NCBI GenBank assembly: GCA_965153455.1
Contig: OZ234502.1
Span: 6,169,495-6,233,494 of the forward strand
Direction: 5' to 3'
Length of the DNA stretch: 64,000 bases
Source: Sphagnum compactum
Lineage: Eukaryota > Bryophyta > Sphagnopsida > Sphagnales
Made by a program: the position numbers and the translations under genes. This document shows, piece by piece, positions 10,376 to 22,020 of the stretch. A model generated the notes under the pieces. The model was not told the origin of the DNA and did no database searches. It saw nothing but the letters and a program-made list of their open reading frames with translations. How positions within the stretch are numbered: position 1 is the first letter of the stretch; each line of letters starts with the position of its first letter.

Positions 10376-11137
10376 GAACATCAGAAACTGCACTTTGGTT
10401 TCGATGTGAGTAAACTGTAAAATATGAAGATCTTGGAAATGGAATCACTTAGAGTTGAAGAGATGGAGCAATTAACAATTTTGCAAACCCTACTGTTAAT
10501 CTTCTGGATGATTTGTTTTCTTGGTCGTAAGGTATGTTAACGACTACTGGCTTGGCTAGAGTTTATGCTGTCCGAAACAATGACACTTGAACAAGATGAA
10601 GGACCTATAGATGAGGGAATTGTTTCAGAACATTCTCAAGGTGTCTCAAGTGTAGAAACTTCCAGAATGGTTGAAGATCCCTCCAGAGTGGTTGTTGCTG
10701 AAACAATTCGATCTCAACAACTAGATCAGTTGCTGCTGCCGCCTCTTCCGAATGATCTATTTGTTCATCACATTTGATCTTGGTTATGTTCGCCGATCCA
10801 TCCTGCAGTGCTGTGCCGCTTGAGGCATGTGAACCGGCCTTTGCATCACTTCATCAGCACCTCTCCAAAATGGGTGGTGCTTGTGTTTATGTGTCGTGAT
10901 TCCCCAAGATATCTACTCTATGTACAATGCAATGGCATTCCTAGATCTACTTAGATAGCTAGATTGAGTTTTGAATTAAACTGTTTCAAATACTTGCTGT
11001 CTCAGGACTTAAGTTGTTACCAAGTGAGCCAATCTCCACTAACATTGTTATGCCCCAGCTATGTTCAGATGGATGGTTGGCCTCCTGGTTTAGATGAGCA
11101 ACCACACTATTGCGACATATGATGTTCACTACAAAGG
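10376..11137 (-). other. Extra 760-bp segment between the copia RNase H end and the polypurine tract
   Basis: Copia elements usually reach the polypurine tract soon after the RNase H stop. Here about 760 bases intervene, with a 70-codon open frame on the opposite strand (10565-10777, acidic and Ser/Glu/Gln-rich) that I cannot assign. It may be transduced host DNA or a rearranged part of the element. Confidence 0.5.
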
Positions 11138-11491
11138 TTAGGAAGATTGAATAGTGCTGACCATTCCTAGTTCATTTCTGAGATTTTTAAACAAAGTACG
11201 ACCTAGGGGTTTTGTAAAGATATCGGCCAATTGGTCAGATGAAGCTACATGGCTGACTTCAATGTCCTTTTCACTTACTTTTTCTCTAATGAAATGGTGT
11301 CTGATCGCAATATGTTTAGTGCAGTCACGAAAGATAGGATTCTTAGAGAGTTTGATTGCACTCTGATTATCACAGATAAGTATTGTTGGTTTTGTTGTAT
11401 CCAAAATTTGCAGCTCATGAGGAAGTTTCTTTAACCAAATAGCTTCTTTGGCTCTAGTACTTAGTGCATGTATTCTGCCTAGGCAATGCAC
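11138..11491 (-). pseudogene. Copia RNase H fragment
   Basis: This is the longest intact piece at the 3' end of the element. It has the ICDNQSAIKL active-site region, the KHIAIRHHFIRE stretch and the terminal DIFTKPL block, all standard in copia RNase H. Confidence 0.85.
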
Positions 11492-13107
11492 GGCTGTTTC
11501 TTACTTCGCCAAGTAATAGGGCTTGAGCCAAGTTTGAAAATGTATCCAGTGGTGGATTTCCTATCATGTAAGTCACCAGCCCAGTTGGCGTTTGAGTATC
11601 CAGACAGTATACTATCCTCCCCTCACCGATATCAAATCCCAAGATCCAAAGTACCTTTGATGTATCGAAGCAAATGCTTAATCGCATTTAAGTGAGGAAC
11701 TTGAAGCTAGTGTGAAAAACGACTGACCATGTGGACTGCAAAAGCAATGTCATATGAGCGACATATCGTGTCTCCTTCCCTAAGGTAGTAGACATTAGTG
11801 TCTGCCAGCCCTCGAGTTAAGCCTTGATGTTGAACATAATCATCAAATTTTGTGTACCAGGCTCAAGGAGCCTGTTGTAGCCCTTAAAGCGCCTTCAACA
11901 ACTTGCATAGCTTTTGTTCTTGCCCCTGGACTCTGAAACCTTCAGGTTGCTCGATGAACACCTCTTCAGCTAGTTTTTCGTTCAAAAAGGTAGTTTTGAC
12001 GTCAAGATGAAAAATGGGCCAGCTTTTATGACCTACAATTGTTGTGATTGTGCGAAGAGTGTTGTATTAGCTAGAGGTGCATAAGTCTCATCAAAATCCT
12101 CCCCTGCCCGCTGTTGGAATCCCCGGACTATAAGTCGCGCTTTAAACTTGGCGATAGATCCATCCGCATGGGTCTTGATTTTGTACCCATTTAGTGGTGA
12201 TAGGTTTCCTGCGAACTGGAAGATCCACCAATGTCCAGGTATTATTCTTATGAATTGATTTCATCTCCTGTTCCATGGCGTCAACCCATTCTGTTGTTTG
12301 GGATGCTTCACTGTAACTGGTGGGTTCAGCAACAACTTCTGCTACCTGCAGCACAAAGTCATGAAGCCTTTGGGGGCGATGAATTGGCCTACCCACACGC
12401 GTGTGTGGTCCTTCATGAACATGAACAACTTCAAGTTGAACTCCAGAGCTTTGAATGGAATTAGAGTTGCTAGACTCCAATGTCATACCTTCGGTTATTA
12501 AGTCACTACTCTTAGGTTGTGAACTGAATTGAGCCGAATTGAGGACAGGAGCTGTACTTGCCTCAAGATCATGTGAGTGGTCTTGTTCAAGCAATGAAGG
12601 ATCTTGGAGAACTTTAGCTTGAGTGGGTGGTGGCAGCAGTCCATTTGGAACATCTGATTCCGTTGGTGTAGGATCCTCAAGTACTGGAAGGTCCACTGGA
12701 AGGTCCACCAGCTCATGCGTGGTTCGGTGGTTGCTGGGACTACTTTGACCATAGTGGCTACTGAAAATCCAAGATAATCTTCGTCATATTTGACGTCTTT
12801 AGAAATAATGATTTTATTTTTCTCTGGACAAAAACACCAGTACCCTTTAGACAGAAGGTCATACCCAACAAACTCACAACGTAAAAACTTATGGGACCAT
12901 TTGACTATGTGAGTGTTTATGTGGACAAATGAAACACACCTGAAAACCTTCAAATGGCGAAAATCTAGAGGTGACCCAAGGAGTTGTTGGTGGGGGGTGA
13001 TCCCACTATTTGCCCTAGTAGGAGATAGATTTATGAATGTTTGCACCAAAAACAAGACTCCTAGCACACTCAATGAGGGTTCTGTTTCGTCTCCCTGCAA
13101 CACAATT

Positions 13108-13527
13108 CTAGTGGGGGGTGTTAGTCCATGTAAACTGCTGAATTATACCATGATCTTTACAAAAATTCATAAAATTAATGGAGATATATTCTCCTCCCTT
13201 GTTAGAACATAAGTCATTACTAGACTTCCCAAATTGTAGTTCAATCTTCGCTTTAAACTGCTTGAATAGAAGAAAAACATCACTCTTTTTCTTAAGGAAG
13301 AAGACGCACCCAAACCTACTATAGTCATCAATGAATGTAAGGACGTAATGAGCACTAGATAGAGAGGTGTTGTTGAAAGGGCCACACACATATGTGTGTA
13401 CCAGATCTAACGATGTTTTCATGCGATGCAAACTTGTTTTAGGAACCTTTTTCCTACTGTATTCACCTAAGGTGCAAGTTTGACAAAATTGGCCCTTAGT
13501 AAAAATGTTTGGCATGCTAGTTACCAA
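13108..13527 (-). pseudogene. Copia integrase fragment
   Basis: It shows the end of the zinc-binding region (CQTC), then the catalytic core with LTFIDDYSR and the GGEYIS region. The frame is broken after about 13108. Confidence 0.8.
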
Positions 13528-13571
13528 AACTTTATGAAATAAGATATGTAAACTTTGGACATTTAAGTGTA

Positions 13572-13985
13572 TTAGTCGTTCATGTCATAGACGAGTGAGG
13601 TCATTAGTACTTGCCGTTGAACCACACAAAAGTTCATGAGCTTGTACAACCCATTTACAAGATCTCTATTGCCAGTTCCTACAATGTTGTGTTGGGAATC
13701 CAGAAGAAAGACCTTTTGAGAGTTAAAGAACACTCCCATCCCGTTGTTAATAAGAACTCCTACAAACAACAGGTTTGAGTTTACCACAAGCACATACAAA
13801 ACTTCTTTTTTTATTTCATTTTTCTTTCCAACAGGGATCACAAGGGTTCCTTTCCCAGCCACTTGGTGAGCAGTCCCACCAATTGTGTTGATCTTGGGAG
13901 TCCTTTTGTCATCTTCCATGTTTGTAAGGAGTTCACTATTCCTAGTAATGTGCTTAGAAGCACCACTGTCCACAAACCAATCCAA
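13572..13985 (-). pseudogene. Copia protease fragment
   Basis: It starts WFVDSGASKHIT, the aspartic protease active-site motif of copia polyproteins. It is followed by a GTAHQVAGKGT strand and a GLYKL block before integrase. Confidence 0.8.
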
Positions 13986-14130
13986 AGTGTTAGAATATTG
14001 ACATAGATTCAGCTATAATACCTTTGTTGCCAAGGTATTAGTTTTATTTAAAGCTTCATTGTAATCATGGAAGTTGTCCACTTCCTTGTCATTGCCCTCT
14101 TTGATCATGTTTATTAAGTTTTTTGAGTGT

Positions 14131-14810
14131 TCATGTTCGGCACTGGGACACTTGATTTTGTTTGACAACTCCACACAACTCTGCATCCAATAATTTGGAC
14201 TTTCGTAGAGTTGCAGTTTCCTTCACGTTTGATGGCAAGTCCCTTGCACATGTTCTTATCAAATTGATGCAGTTTAGGTTTGTTGAACTTGGACTTAATA
14301 AAAAAACTTCATTTTCGGTCTTTTTTCCTTGCAATTCCTTTTTTACCTCATCATGTAGAAATATTCCTATCAAGTCATTCAAAGTAGGTAGATCAAAAGG
14401 ATACATTAAGGCAATTCATAGTGGTTCCATTCTCTCTGGAAGAGAATTTAAGATTTGTTCGACTAGATCCTTTCAACAATGGTCTTTCCGATATTTGCCA
14501 ATTGATTTATGATTTCTTTCATGTGGGTTAGAAACTAAGTCACAAAGCCGCCTTCTTTTAATCGAAGGTTGGTGAGTTTGGTCTTCAAATGGAGCCATTT
14601 CATTCCACTCCATTGTTTAAACAAGTTCTTCAATGTTTGCCACATAATTGTTGGATATGTGATCCTAGCAATATGCGATATGATTTCATCTCTCATTGAT
14701 AGTTTAATGACCGCCAGAGTCTTCTTCTTTCGATGCTCAAAATTCTCTACAGTTTTTCCGTTCTTTGTTTTGAAGTCACCGTCAAAGTTGGGTTCCATTA
14801 GATTAATCAA
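14131..14810 (-). pseudogene. Copia gag-like fragments
   Basis: Two open stretches (14810-14535 and 14406-14131) match the capsid-type region by position, with an IMWQTLKNLF-like helix. No intact CCHC knuckle was found. Assignment rests mainly on location upstream of protease. Confidence 0.55.
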
Positions 14811-15015
14811 CTCATCTCTCTATAGTAAATTGGAGATGCGAAACTTCCACATACTATAGTTGGACAGTCCTCCCAGTTTTGAGTTCTTTAATATCGATGA
14901 GCTTTCTGCACTACATGATGCCATATTGTGTCTCTTTCTATAGTCATTAATCATGTCAATGTTTAGAATATAAGAAATAGATCAACATTAGAAATCCTAT
15001 TAGTGTGTTAAACCT

Positions 15016-15027
15016 GCTCTGATACCA
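15016..15027 (-). other. Copia primer-binding site
   Basis: TGGTATCAGAGC on the minus strand, complementary to the 3' end of plant initiator Met-tRNA. It directly follows the LTR end ATTATACA at 15028. Confidence 0.9.
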
Positions 15028-15098
15028 TGTATAATCAAGTTATAGTGTTTGAAGGTAATGTTGTACATAGACTAAAGAAAACTTGGCGAGGTCCCCAC
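15028..15098 (-). mobile_element. 3' portion of the copia 5' LTR
   Basis: It is homologous to the last 70 bases of the LTR at 10088-10366 and ends next to the primer-binding site. It begins (minus strand) at GTGGGGAC (15098-15091), the same 8 bases that end the LTR piece at 8921-8928. Together the two pieces make one full LTR of about 309 bp. Confidence 0.8.
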
Positions 15099-15240
15099 TA
15101 GTGTTGGGTAGGTATCACAAATAGGCATTACCCCCACCCAAACATCTCGGTGTAATCCCTTCAAGGTATCACCTTGAATGATGCCTTAATTGAAAATCGA
15201 ACTATCTGGATATGAAAACTGGATTAAAAAAAACAAAAAC
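15099..15240 (+). mobile_element. Opposite terminus of the hAT-like element
   Basis: TAGTGTTGGGTAGGTATCA matches the terminus at 8929 at all but three of its first 19 positions. The inner limit is not defined. The hAT transposase remains at 17957-18740 may belong to the same element, which would then extend about 3.6 kb to the right. Confidence 0.6.
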
Positions 15241-17956
15241 AAAAAACTGAGTAAGGTCTAAGGGCATAAGCACACTAAGCCCCCCAAAAATTGTACTCAC
15301 AAGTATAATCTTTTTGCAATTACTTTTTTTGGTAATGTATGAACATCACATCTTGAATTACTTTTGCTTATTTAAAATGTATTTGATTACTTTGAAACTT
15401 AATTTAATCAATTTTTTAAAAAATCCAACAAACAATGAAAAAATTGAATGTATAGAGTATATTTGTGACAAAATAATACATGTCACAGAATTTGAAAAAA
15501 TTGCATATATACTTCAAAATTAAGGTTGTGAGTGGAATTCTTGGGTAAATTTTTTTATGATGTATGATACTGATGTACATGAATTAAATCTAGGACCATT
15601 AGAGATTTGAAGTTTTTGGATGAAATTTCATTTAAAAAGTGTGTTTTTTGCATTTTTAAACAATAAATACATCATAATATCTTTTTTTAGGAAAAAAAAC
15701 CATTACCATATCAAAGAGGAGGAGATTTTATAAACGGGCATTGTATTATTTCTTCAATTTTATTTTGTTTTTTAATGTTTCATGAACCATAAACATGAAA
15801 CCCTATGGCTGTTGAAATATTGTAAATTATATATTGTATGTACATTAATTTTATCCTATCCTTTTCATCTAACTGTTGAATTAAGATTAATTTTGATTCA
15901 AAGTGAACTTTGAGTTCCAGAATGTTGTCATGCAAATTTTACAGTTTTTTGCTTGTGTTTAGGATAATCAAAGAATACCATCAAGATTTTAGCTTACTAC
16001 GTACTATAATAATCATTATACATCAACTTTTCTAGTGAAAAGTAGTTCACCTCTAGTGTGCTTTCACCCCTAACCCTTTACCTAGGTCCGGGTCTCAAGG
16101 TTTATTTGCCATGAAAACTTAAGGTTAGGTTGGAGGCGTCACATTCCAACGACTTCTTCTATTCAAAGGGTTATGTTTCATGTTCATTGTGCATTTTAGT
16201 TTTAATTAGAGTTTTTTTATTGTTTTTTATTTTAACATTGTTTTTTTGTTGTTGTTTTTTCTTTTAACATCGTTGTTTTTGTTGTTTTTTCTTTTAACAT
16301 TGTTGTTTTTGCTTTGTTGTTCGCCATCCCTACCTTGTTACTCATTGCCTTGTTGCTTTCGTTGTCACACCTTGTTGGTGTGCCTTATTGCATTCGCTGT
16401 TGCACCTTGCTATCACGCCTCACTATCGTGCCTTGTTGTCACGCCTTGCTGTTGCACCTTGCTATTTTTGCATCATGCCTTACTACTCTCACTCTTGCGC
16501 CCTGTTGCTTTCACTCCTTTGCTACTTGTGCCTTGCTACTTGTGTTACCTTGTTGTTCGTGCCTTGGTACTTATGTTGCCTTGTTGTTTGTGCCTTGCTA
16601 CTTGTGTTGCTTTGCTATTTGCGCCTTGTTGCTTTGCTGTTTGCGCCTTGTTAGCCTGCCATTGCACCTTGTTGTTATGCTTTGCTTATTGTTGGGCCTT
16701 GCTGCCCTACCGTTGTGCCTTGTTGCCCTACCATCACGCCTTGCTACTTTGCCATCAATATCCTACCATCATGCCTTGTTACCCTAGCATTGCACCTTGG
16801 TGCTCTGCCTTAAAAGTTGTTTAGCCTTGTTGCTTCATTACATTACTATTCACTGTCGTGCCTTACTTCTTTACCTTGTAAGTTGGTACTCCCTCCCCAC
16901 ACTCTTATGCAGGTGGAGGAGCTTGGAGCAACACCAACAAGCTTCATCCAACAATAGATTTTATTTTTTCTAGATTTCATGAGTTTTTTTTCTTTGCTTT
17001 GTAATTTGTTTGTTTGTTTTGTTTTTGTTTGGCATTTTTTTTTGAGTTGAATACATTTTGTTTTAGTGTAGTTTGTGAACTTTAATATGTTGTTGTTTTG
17101 TTTATTTGTGTGCAGGATTAAAATTCAAACCTTTGATTTAAATCTAAAACCTTTAAACCTAAACTTATTTTTCCATGATGAATTTTTTCATGAAGAAATG
17201 AGAGAGAAAAATGAGTGATTTTTTGATAATGTTTCTAAAACTTAAACCCCATTGTTTGTAAATGTCTTTTCTAAACCTTTAAAAACCCATTTGCTTGTAA
17301 ATGCATCTTTTTTTGCTTTCTTCTTTTCTTTCTTTTGATTAAAAATTTTATTAGAATTTTTGCATAATTTGTTGAAGAATAGTTATTTTTTGCATTATCT
17401 TTGGACATAGTCTTGTGAAAACTACTAATGGAACAATCTTCTATAAATGAAAATATGATACGGGGGAAAAATGAAACAATTGAAATATGTATGAATGATG
17501 TAGTTTTGGAAGATGGGTCTTAAGAAAATCCAAATGACCAAATAAAAACAAATAGGAATCCAAAAAATGGAAGTGAAAAAATAATGAAGGGAAATTTGAA
17601 AAAATTGCATGTTCAAAGGAAATTCTAAAAATCACATGGCAAAACTTCTTTATGTTGGATTTTTTCTTATGTAAATGACAATGCAAAAGTTGTTTTGGTA
17701 AACACATAAATAATGTGTTGCATACTTTGTTATCAAATCCAATAATTGGAATAAATCCAAGAACTCAAACGAGGAAAGGATTTTTTTTTTATTACAAAAT
17801 TTTTGTGGTTTAAAATTTGATAGGACAATTAATCAAATTCTTATTGTTTTTTGTAGCTTTGCTAGTAAAATCATTATGTTTCAAGAGGCTTTACAATTTT
17901 GATCTACCATTATGCTCTATTACAGCAAAAAGACTGCTATGAAAGTCACTAGTTGA
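15241..17956. other. Gene-free stretch, AT-rich plus low complexity
   Basis: No supported gene. It contains the degenerate CCTTGTTGC-rich block (16246-16880). The remainder is AT-rich and may be the interior of a decayed hAT element. Confidence 0.5.
16246..16880. repeat. Degenerate low-complexity block of GCCTTGTTGC-like units
   Basis: Variants of GCCTTGTTGC, GCCTTGCTAC and CACCTTGCTATC recur about every 10-20 bases. The block leaves long open frames in all three plus frames, rich in Leu, Cys and Ala. Such multi-frame openness is a repeat artefact, not coding evidence. Confidence 0.75.
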
Positions 17957-18740
17957 GTGCCTCCACATCTAACATGGCAGATTTCTCAAACTATTGTTGA
18001 TTGTCTTTCCCCAGTTGTTTTTGCTTGTGTTCTTAATCAATCACGTGGACAATGGGTTCTTAATGATGTTTTACACTTTGCCACTTCCATGAGTTTAAAA
18101 TTTAAGGAAGAAAATCAAATTCCACCTTCATTTGACAACTTAATGGATGATGATTCAATTGTTAGTGATGAGTTATTTTTGCAGGCTTCTAACATTAGAA
18201 GGGAGGTAATCAATGTGCTAGATTATTTCCTCTCATTTTTAAAGGTTTATGATAAGAGAAACGCCCATATGATTTCTTTGATGTTAGACTCTAGGTATAG
18301 GAGCTTGCATATAGTATCCTCATTTATTGGAAGGGAGCAAGGTGTTGCTCTTGTTGAGGAATATGATAAGAAATCCTTATATCCTATGTTGGTCCAATGT
18401 CATGAGCATTTGCATATTTTGGTAAGACCAAAGAGGAATTTTGTTGATCAAAATGTTTCTGAAGAGGATTGTAATTTGGATATATTTGAGCAAAGTACAA
18501 GCACAAGAACTTGTTAAGAGGGAGCTTTTGATTTTCAAGAGGTATTAATTGGATGTTAAGGACATCAAATGTCCTCCTCAATGGTGGTAGAAACATGAGG
18601 CAATGTTTTTTATAGTTGGATTTTTAGCGAGAGAGATTTTGGGGATTGTTGGACCATAAATAGAGCGGGCTGGATCCAAGGGAAGGGCTCCGCTATTTCT
18701 AGTGTCCAAACAAAACTTGAATGCCTCCTCTTGAGGCACC
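17957..18740 (+). pseudogene. hAT transposase C-terminal remains
   Basis: An open stretch of 186 codons (17957-18517) contains MISLMLDSRYRSLHIVSSF and then GREQGVALVEEYDKKSLYPM, as in plant hAT transposases. After a stop at about 18517 it continues in broken frames with KHEAMFFIVGFLAREILGIV (about 18590-18650), the hATC dimerisation region. The N-terminal BED finger and much of the catalytic core are not recognisable, so it is a fossil. It may be the transposase of the element whose end lies at 15099. Confidence 0.6.
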
Positions 18741-21700
18741 TGATGCACTAAACATCTTCAAAACCAGATTAGAAATGAGAAAGTTACAGGCCCCAAAGTA
18801 GAGAGGGTCAAGAACTAAAAAAACAAATCATAGAACACTACAAAGCCAGTTCCCAAACATCACAAAATTTCTTTGTATGTTGCTTTGTTGCTATTAGAGT
18901 TCAAAGATGATTTGTAAAACTGAAGGTGGCACTCTTATAGCACTTTAAATCATTTAAAATGAGCAAGAAATGAGAAAGTTAGAAGCTTTGAAAATAGGAG
19001 AGATTCAAAAAGAAGGATAAAATGCGTTTTGTAAGTAGAAAAGCTTATTTTTCTTCTTGTTATTTTTCCATTACTCTTTTTCCTTTGCACTTCAAAGATG
19101 ATCTCTAGTGCTCGAGGTAGCACTCCAATAACATTTTAAATCACTCAAAATGAAGCACAGATGACAAAGATTTATAGAAGTGTTTGGTCATAGGGTAATG
19201 ATCAGTGATGGGCGGTTCTACCCTATGTGTATTACTGGTTTACCAGCTATTCTTTTATCAGCAAATTTCATTTAAAAGTAAGTGAAATTAAAATTCTAAA
19301 ATGAAGTGATTCTGGAAGTTTTCAATTTGCCAAGACTTAAGAGCGAGTAAAAATAATAATAATAATAATTGTCAAAAAAAATTCGTATTTGTGTTTTCAG
19401 TGTGTAGCCAAATATAGAAAGAGGGATTAAACATTTGTACTTCACATTTTGGTCAATAGTAAGATTTGGCTCAGTGATTGTATTTTGTGGCCAATTTTTG
19501 TCATTTTTTGAAAAATAAAAAATATTCAATCAAATTTCTTTGTTTTAATTTTTTTTTAAAAAGTCGCCAAAAAAGATGCCACAATTGAAACAATATGAAA
19601 AGGCAATTACGATTTTCTACTTTCATAAAAATGGTGACAAACTCTTCTGAGAAAAGAAATTTCATGCAGCCAATGGGAAGGCCCAAGCATGCACTCAAGG
19701 TGCCTTTGCTTTTTTTCCTTTTAAGTTTGGAGGGACAGGGATTTTTTTTTGCTTTATTCCCTTGTTCCCAATGTGTTCCCAGATGCATTCCTCAAGATGT
19801 TCGCAATAGCACCTGGGTTTTGTCGTCCCATATGGTTTGCAGCCAATGAAAAGGGCTCAATGTGCACTCTTTTTTTTTCTTTTGGGTATTTGGGGGTTGG
19901 GGAGGGGATTTTTTGGGTTTTTTCGTCTATTGCAAATGTGTTCCCATCAAGTTCCCAAGGGGTTTCAATCAGGTTCCCTAATGGTTTTCAAAGTGTTTTG
20001 CAACCCATTCCCAACGGCGCCTCAATTTCATAACAAATCATCAAGTTCTCACTTGGGTTTTTACACGTCCCCAAGTTCCCAATGCGTTCCCAACATATTC
20101 TCAATAGCATATCAATCCAGTTTTTAGCAGGATTTCCCATTTTTGACCAGGATGTAACATTTTTGTGTCATGGTCTTTACACGCGAGTTAAAGCCCATGG
20201 ACTGGGCTTCACCAAAATGAATTCGGGACACTCCCTTGGCTATATAAGCTTGGGGTACATTTTGACAATTTGAAGGGTTGGGTGTGGTGCATTCTTTTGT
20301 TCCTTATGGCTGAAAACAAAAGAATGCATAACCCATGCACCCCTTCACAAAAGAATGGCTGGATTTAGGGTTTAGGGTTTAGGTTTAGGGTTTGAAATCT
20401 AGCAGCTGAAAGACATAGTGTACGTTGAAAATGGTGACCGACGGTTTTGGAATGAGAAAATTCATGTAGCCAATGGGATGGCTCACCATGCACCCCTGAT
20501 GGACCCTCTTTTTACCCTTTTGTGGGTGGGGTGGGGGGAGTTTTTCTTTTTTCTTTCTTTCTTTCCTTTGTTCTCAATGTGTTCCCAACATGTTCCCATC
20601 GAGTTCCCTTGAAGTTCCCCAATTTCCTAAGTTTTTCCCTAAGGCAATCACAATAGCACCTCAATTTTATCCCTTATGGTTTTGCTCGAAGTTCAACTGT
20701 CATGTATATAAATTGAAAGGTAGACTATAAGGGAATACAATTGTTTTTATTTTGCAACTAGCGTCCAAAGAGGTGTTTCCATGGGGGAGTGCTCAGTGTT
20801 TCAAAAAAATTGCTAATGGGTCAATGAATATGGCTCTTTCAAAAATAAAAAATAAAATTTATGAATGCACCTATGAACTAATTAATATGAATCACAAATA
20901 AGTACCCCAGTTTGTAATGGGCATGTGAAATACAAACAAATGTGAGATTGAAATTATGTATTTTTATTATATAATTATGAAGATTATATTTTTGTTTACA
21001 CAAATATCTATCCACCTATTTATTTTTTATATATAATTATTACAACACAACAATCTTCCTACTGTGGATTCTACACACACATAAACTATATCAAAACCTT
21101 TGAAGATTAGTTTTTCAAATCTTTTCAAAAGTTTATTTTACTAAACTTTTTCACTTTTACAACAAGTTGTTATCATCAAATGAATGTCTGCAAAATTCTC
21201 AAACATTCAATTATATATCAAACAAAAATATATATATATATATCTTTTAAGTCTTACACATCACATGGTTCACCATATAATTCAACATGTATATTAATTT
21301 GTGCAAAGATATTCCTTATGAGTCATCATATTGCATGTTTTTTTCATCTAGATGGTGCACAAGTTTTGATAAAAGTGTTACTTGGGAATGAACAACAAAT
21401 TACCAATTTTAGAATTGTGTCACGAATAGTAACAAAATAGCTTGTAGATTAGGACTATTTCAAACAATTAACCTGATTCAGATCCATAACCTTGCCTTTA
21501 AACAAAACATAAAACACTAGAAAAAAATTGTAAATAAACAACTACAATTTTAATTGCAAAAGACAAAAAATTTGTTGTAATGGACAGATGCGACTATAAA
21601 CTTGGTAGTCATTTTGGACAAATGGCAAAAACAACCAGTTACAAAAAACTCCACATGGCATGTACAGTCACACTGATAATCGCTATCATTTGCGACTACA

Positions 21701-22020
21701 AGGATTTTTCATCCGTTGACTGATTATAGGACTATGTGATTACAAATACAATTACATAAAATATTGGGCAATATTTTAAAATAATTAAATTTAAATGATT
21801 TAATATATCTTAAAATCACATTTATTTAGTACATTATTTATATATACATAAATAATGTATTATAATAATTCATACTATTGGTAATTTCATAAATTTTCAA
21901 CCTATGAATTTTTTACATGTGTCACTACTTAAACTAGGCTAAAAACCTAATTTAGGTAGTTAGGTAGGTAACTTAATTTAGGTACCTAAACATGTTTAAG
22001 TAAGCACCTAGGTTAAATAG
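18741..22020. other. Gene-free stretch with dispersed repeats
   Basis: It contains three diverged copies of a repeat with CAGCCAATGGGA and GTTCCCAA words (about 19650-19800, 19830-20000 and 20440-20620), a telomere-like tract (20364-20393) and long AT-rich DNA. At 19203 a CAGTGATGGGCGG word resembles a hAT end. No gene is seen. Confidence 0.5.
20364..20393. repeat. Interstitial telomere-like tract
   Basis: Four consecutive TTTAGGG-type units, one lacking a G. This is the plant telomere repeat in an internal position. Confidence 0.85.

Larger units (their letters stand above)
10376..15015 (-). pseudogene. Ty1/copia gag-pol remains
   Basis: Minus-strand fragments lie in the copia order. A gag-like region (about 14810-14131) is followed by aspartic protease with VDSGASKHIT (13985-13572). 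Integrase comes next, with QTC and FIDDYSR motifs (13527-13108), continuing in broken frames to about 12700 (GITPHQQLLG and the FVGYD segment). The reverse transcriptase N-terminal part follows (WVDAMEQEMKSIHKNNTWTLV, about 12310-12170), then a heavily decayed RT core (12140-11500). RNase H closes the series, with CDNQSAIKLSKNP and ending in DIFTKPL (11491-11138). Many stops and frameshifts separate the pieces, so the element is dead. Gag, protease, integrase, RT, RNase H order and the initiator-Met primer site define it as Ty1/copia, not Ty3. Confidence 0.85.

Noticed and set aside
16246-16824. 192-codon Leu/Cys-rich plus-strand frame, possible membrane protein
   Set aside because: All three plus frames are open across a degenerate CCTTGTTGC repeat, so the hydrophobic composition reflects the repeat.
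19203-19225. CAGTGATGGGCGG word as a third hAT terminus
   Set aside because: Only a loose match to the ends at 8929 and 15099; no partner end or 8-bp duplication could be paired with it.
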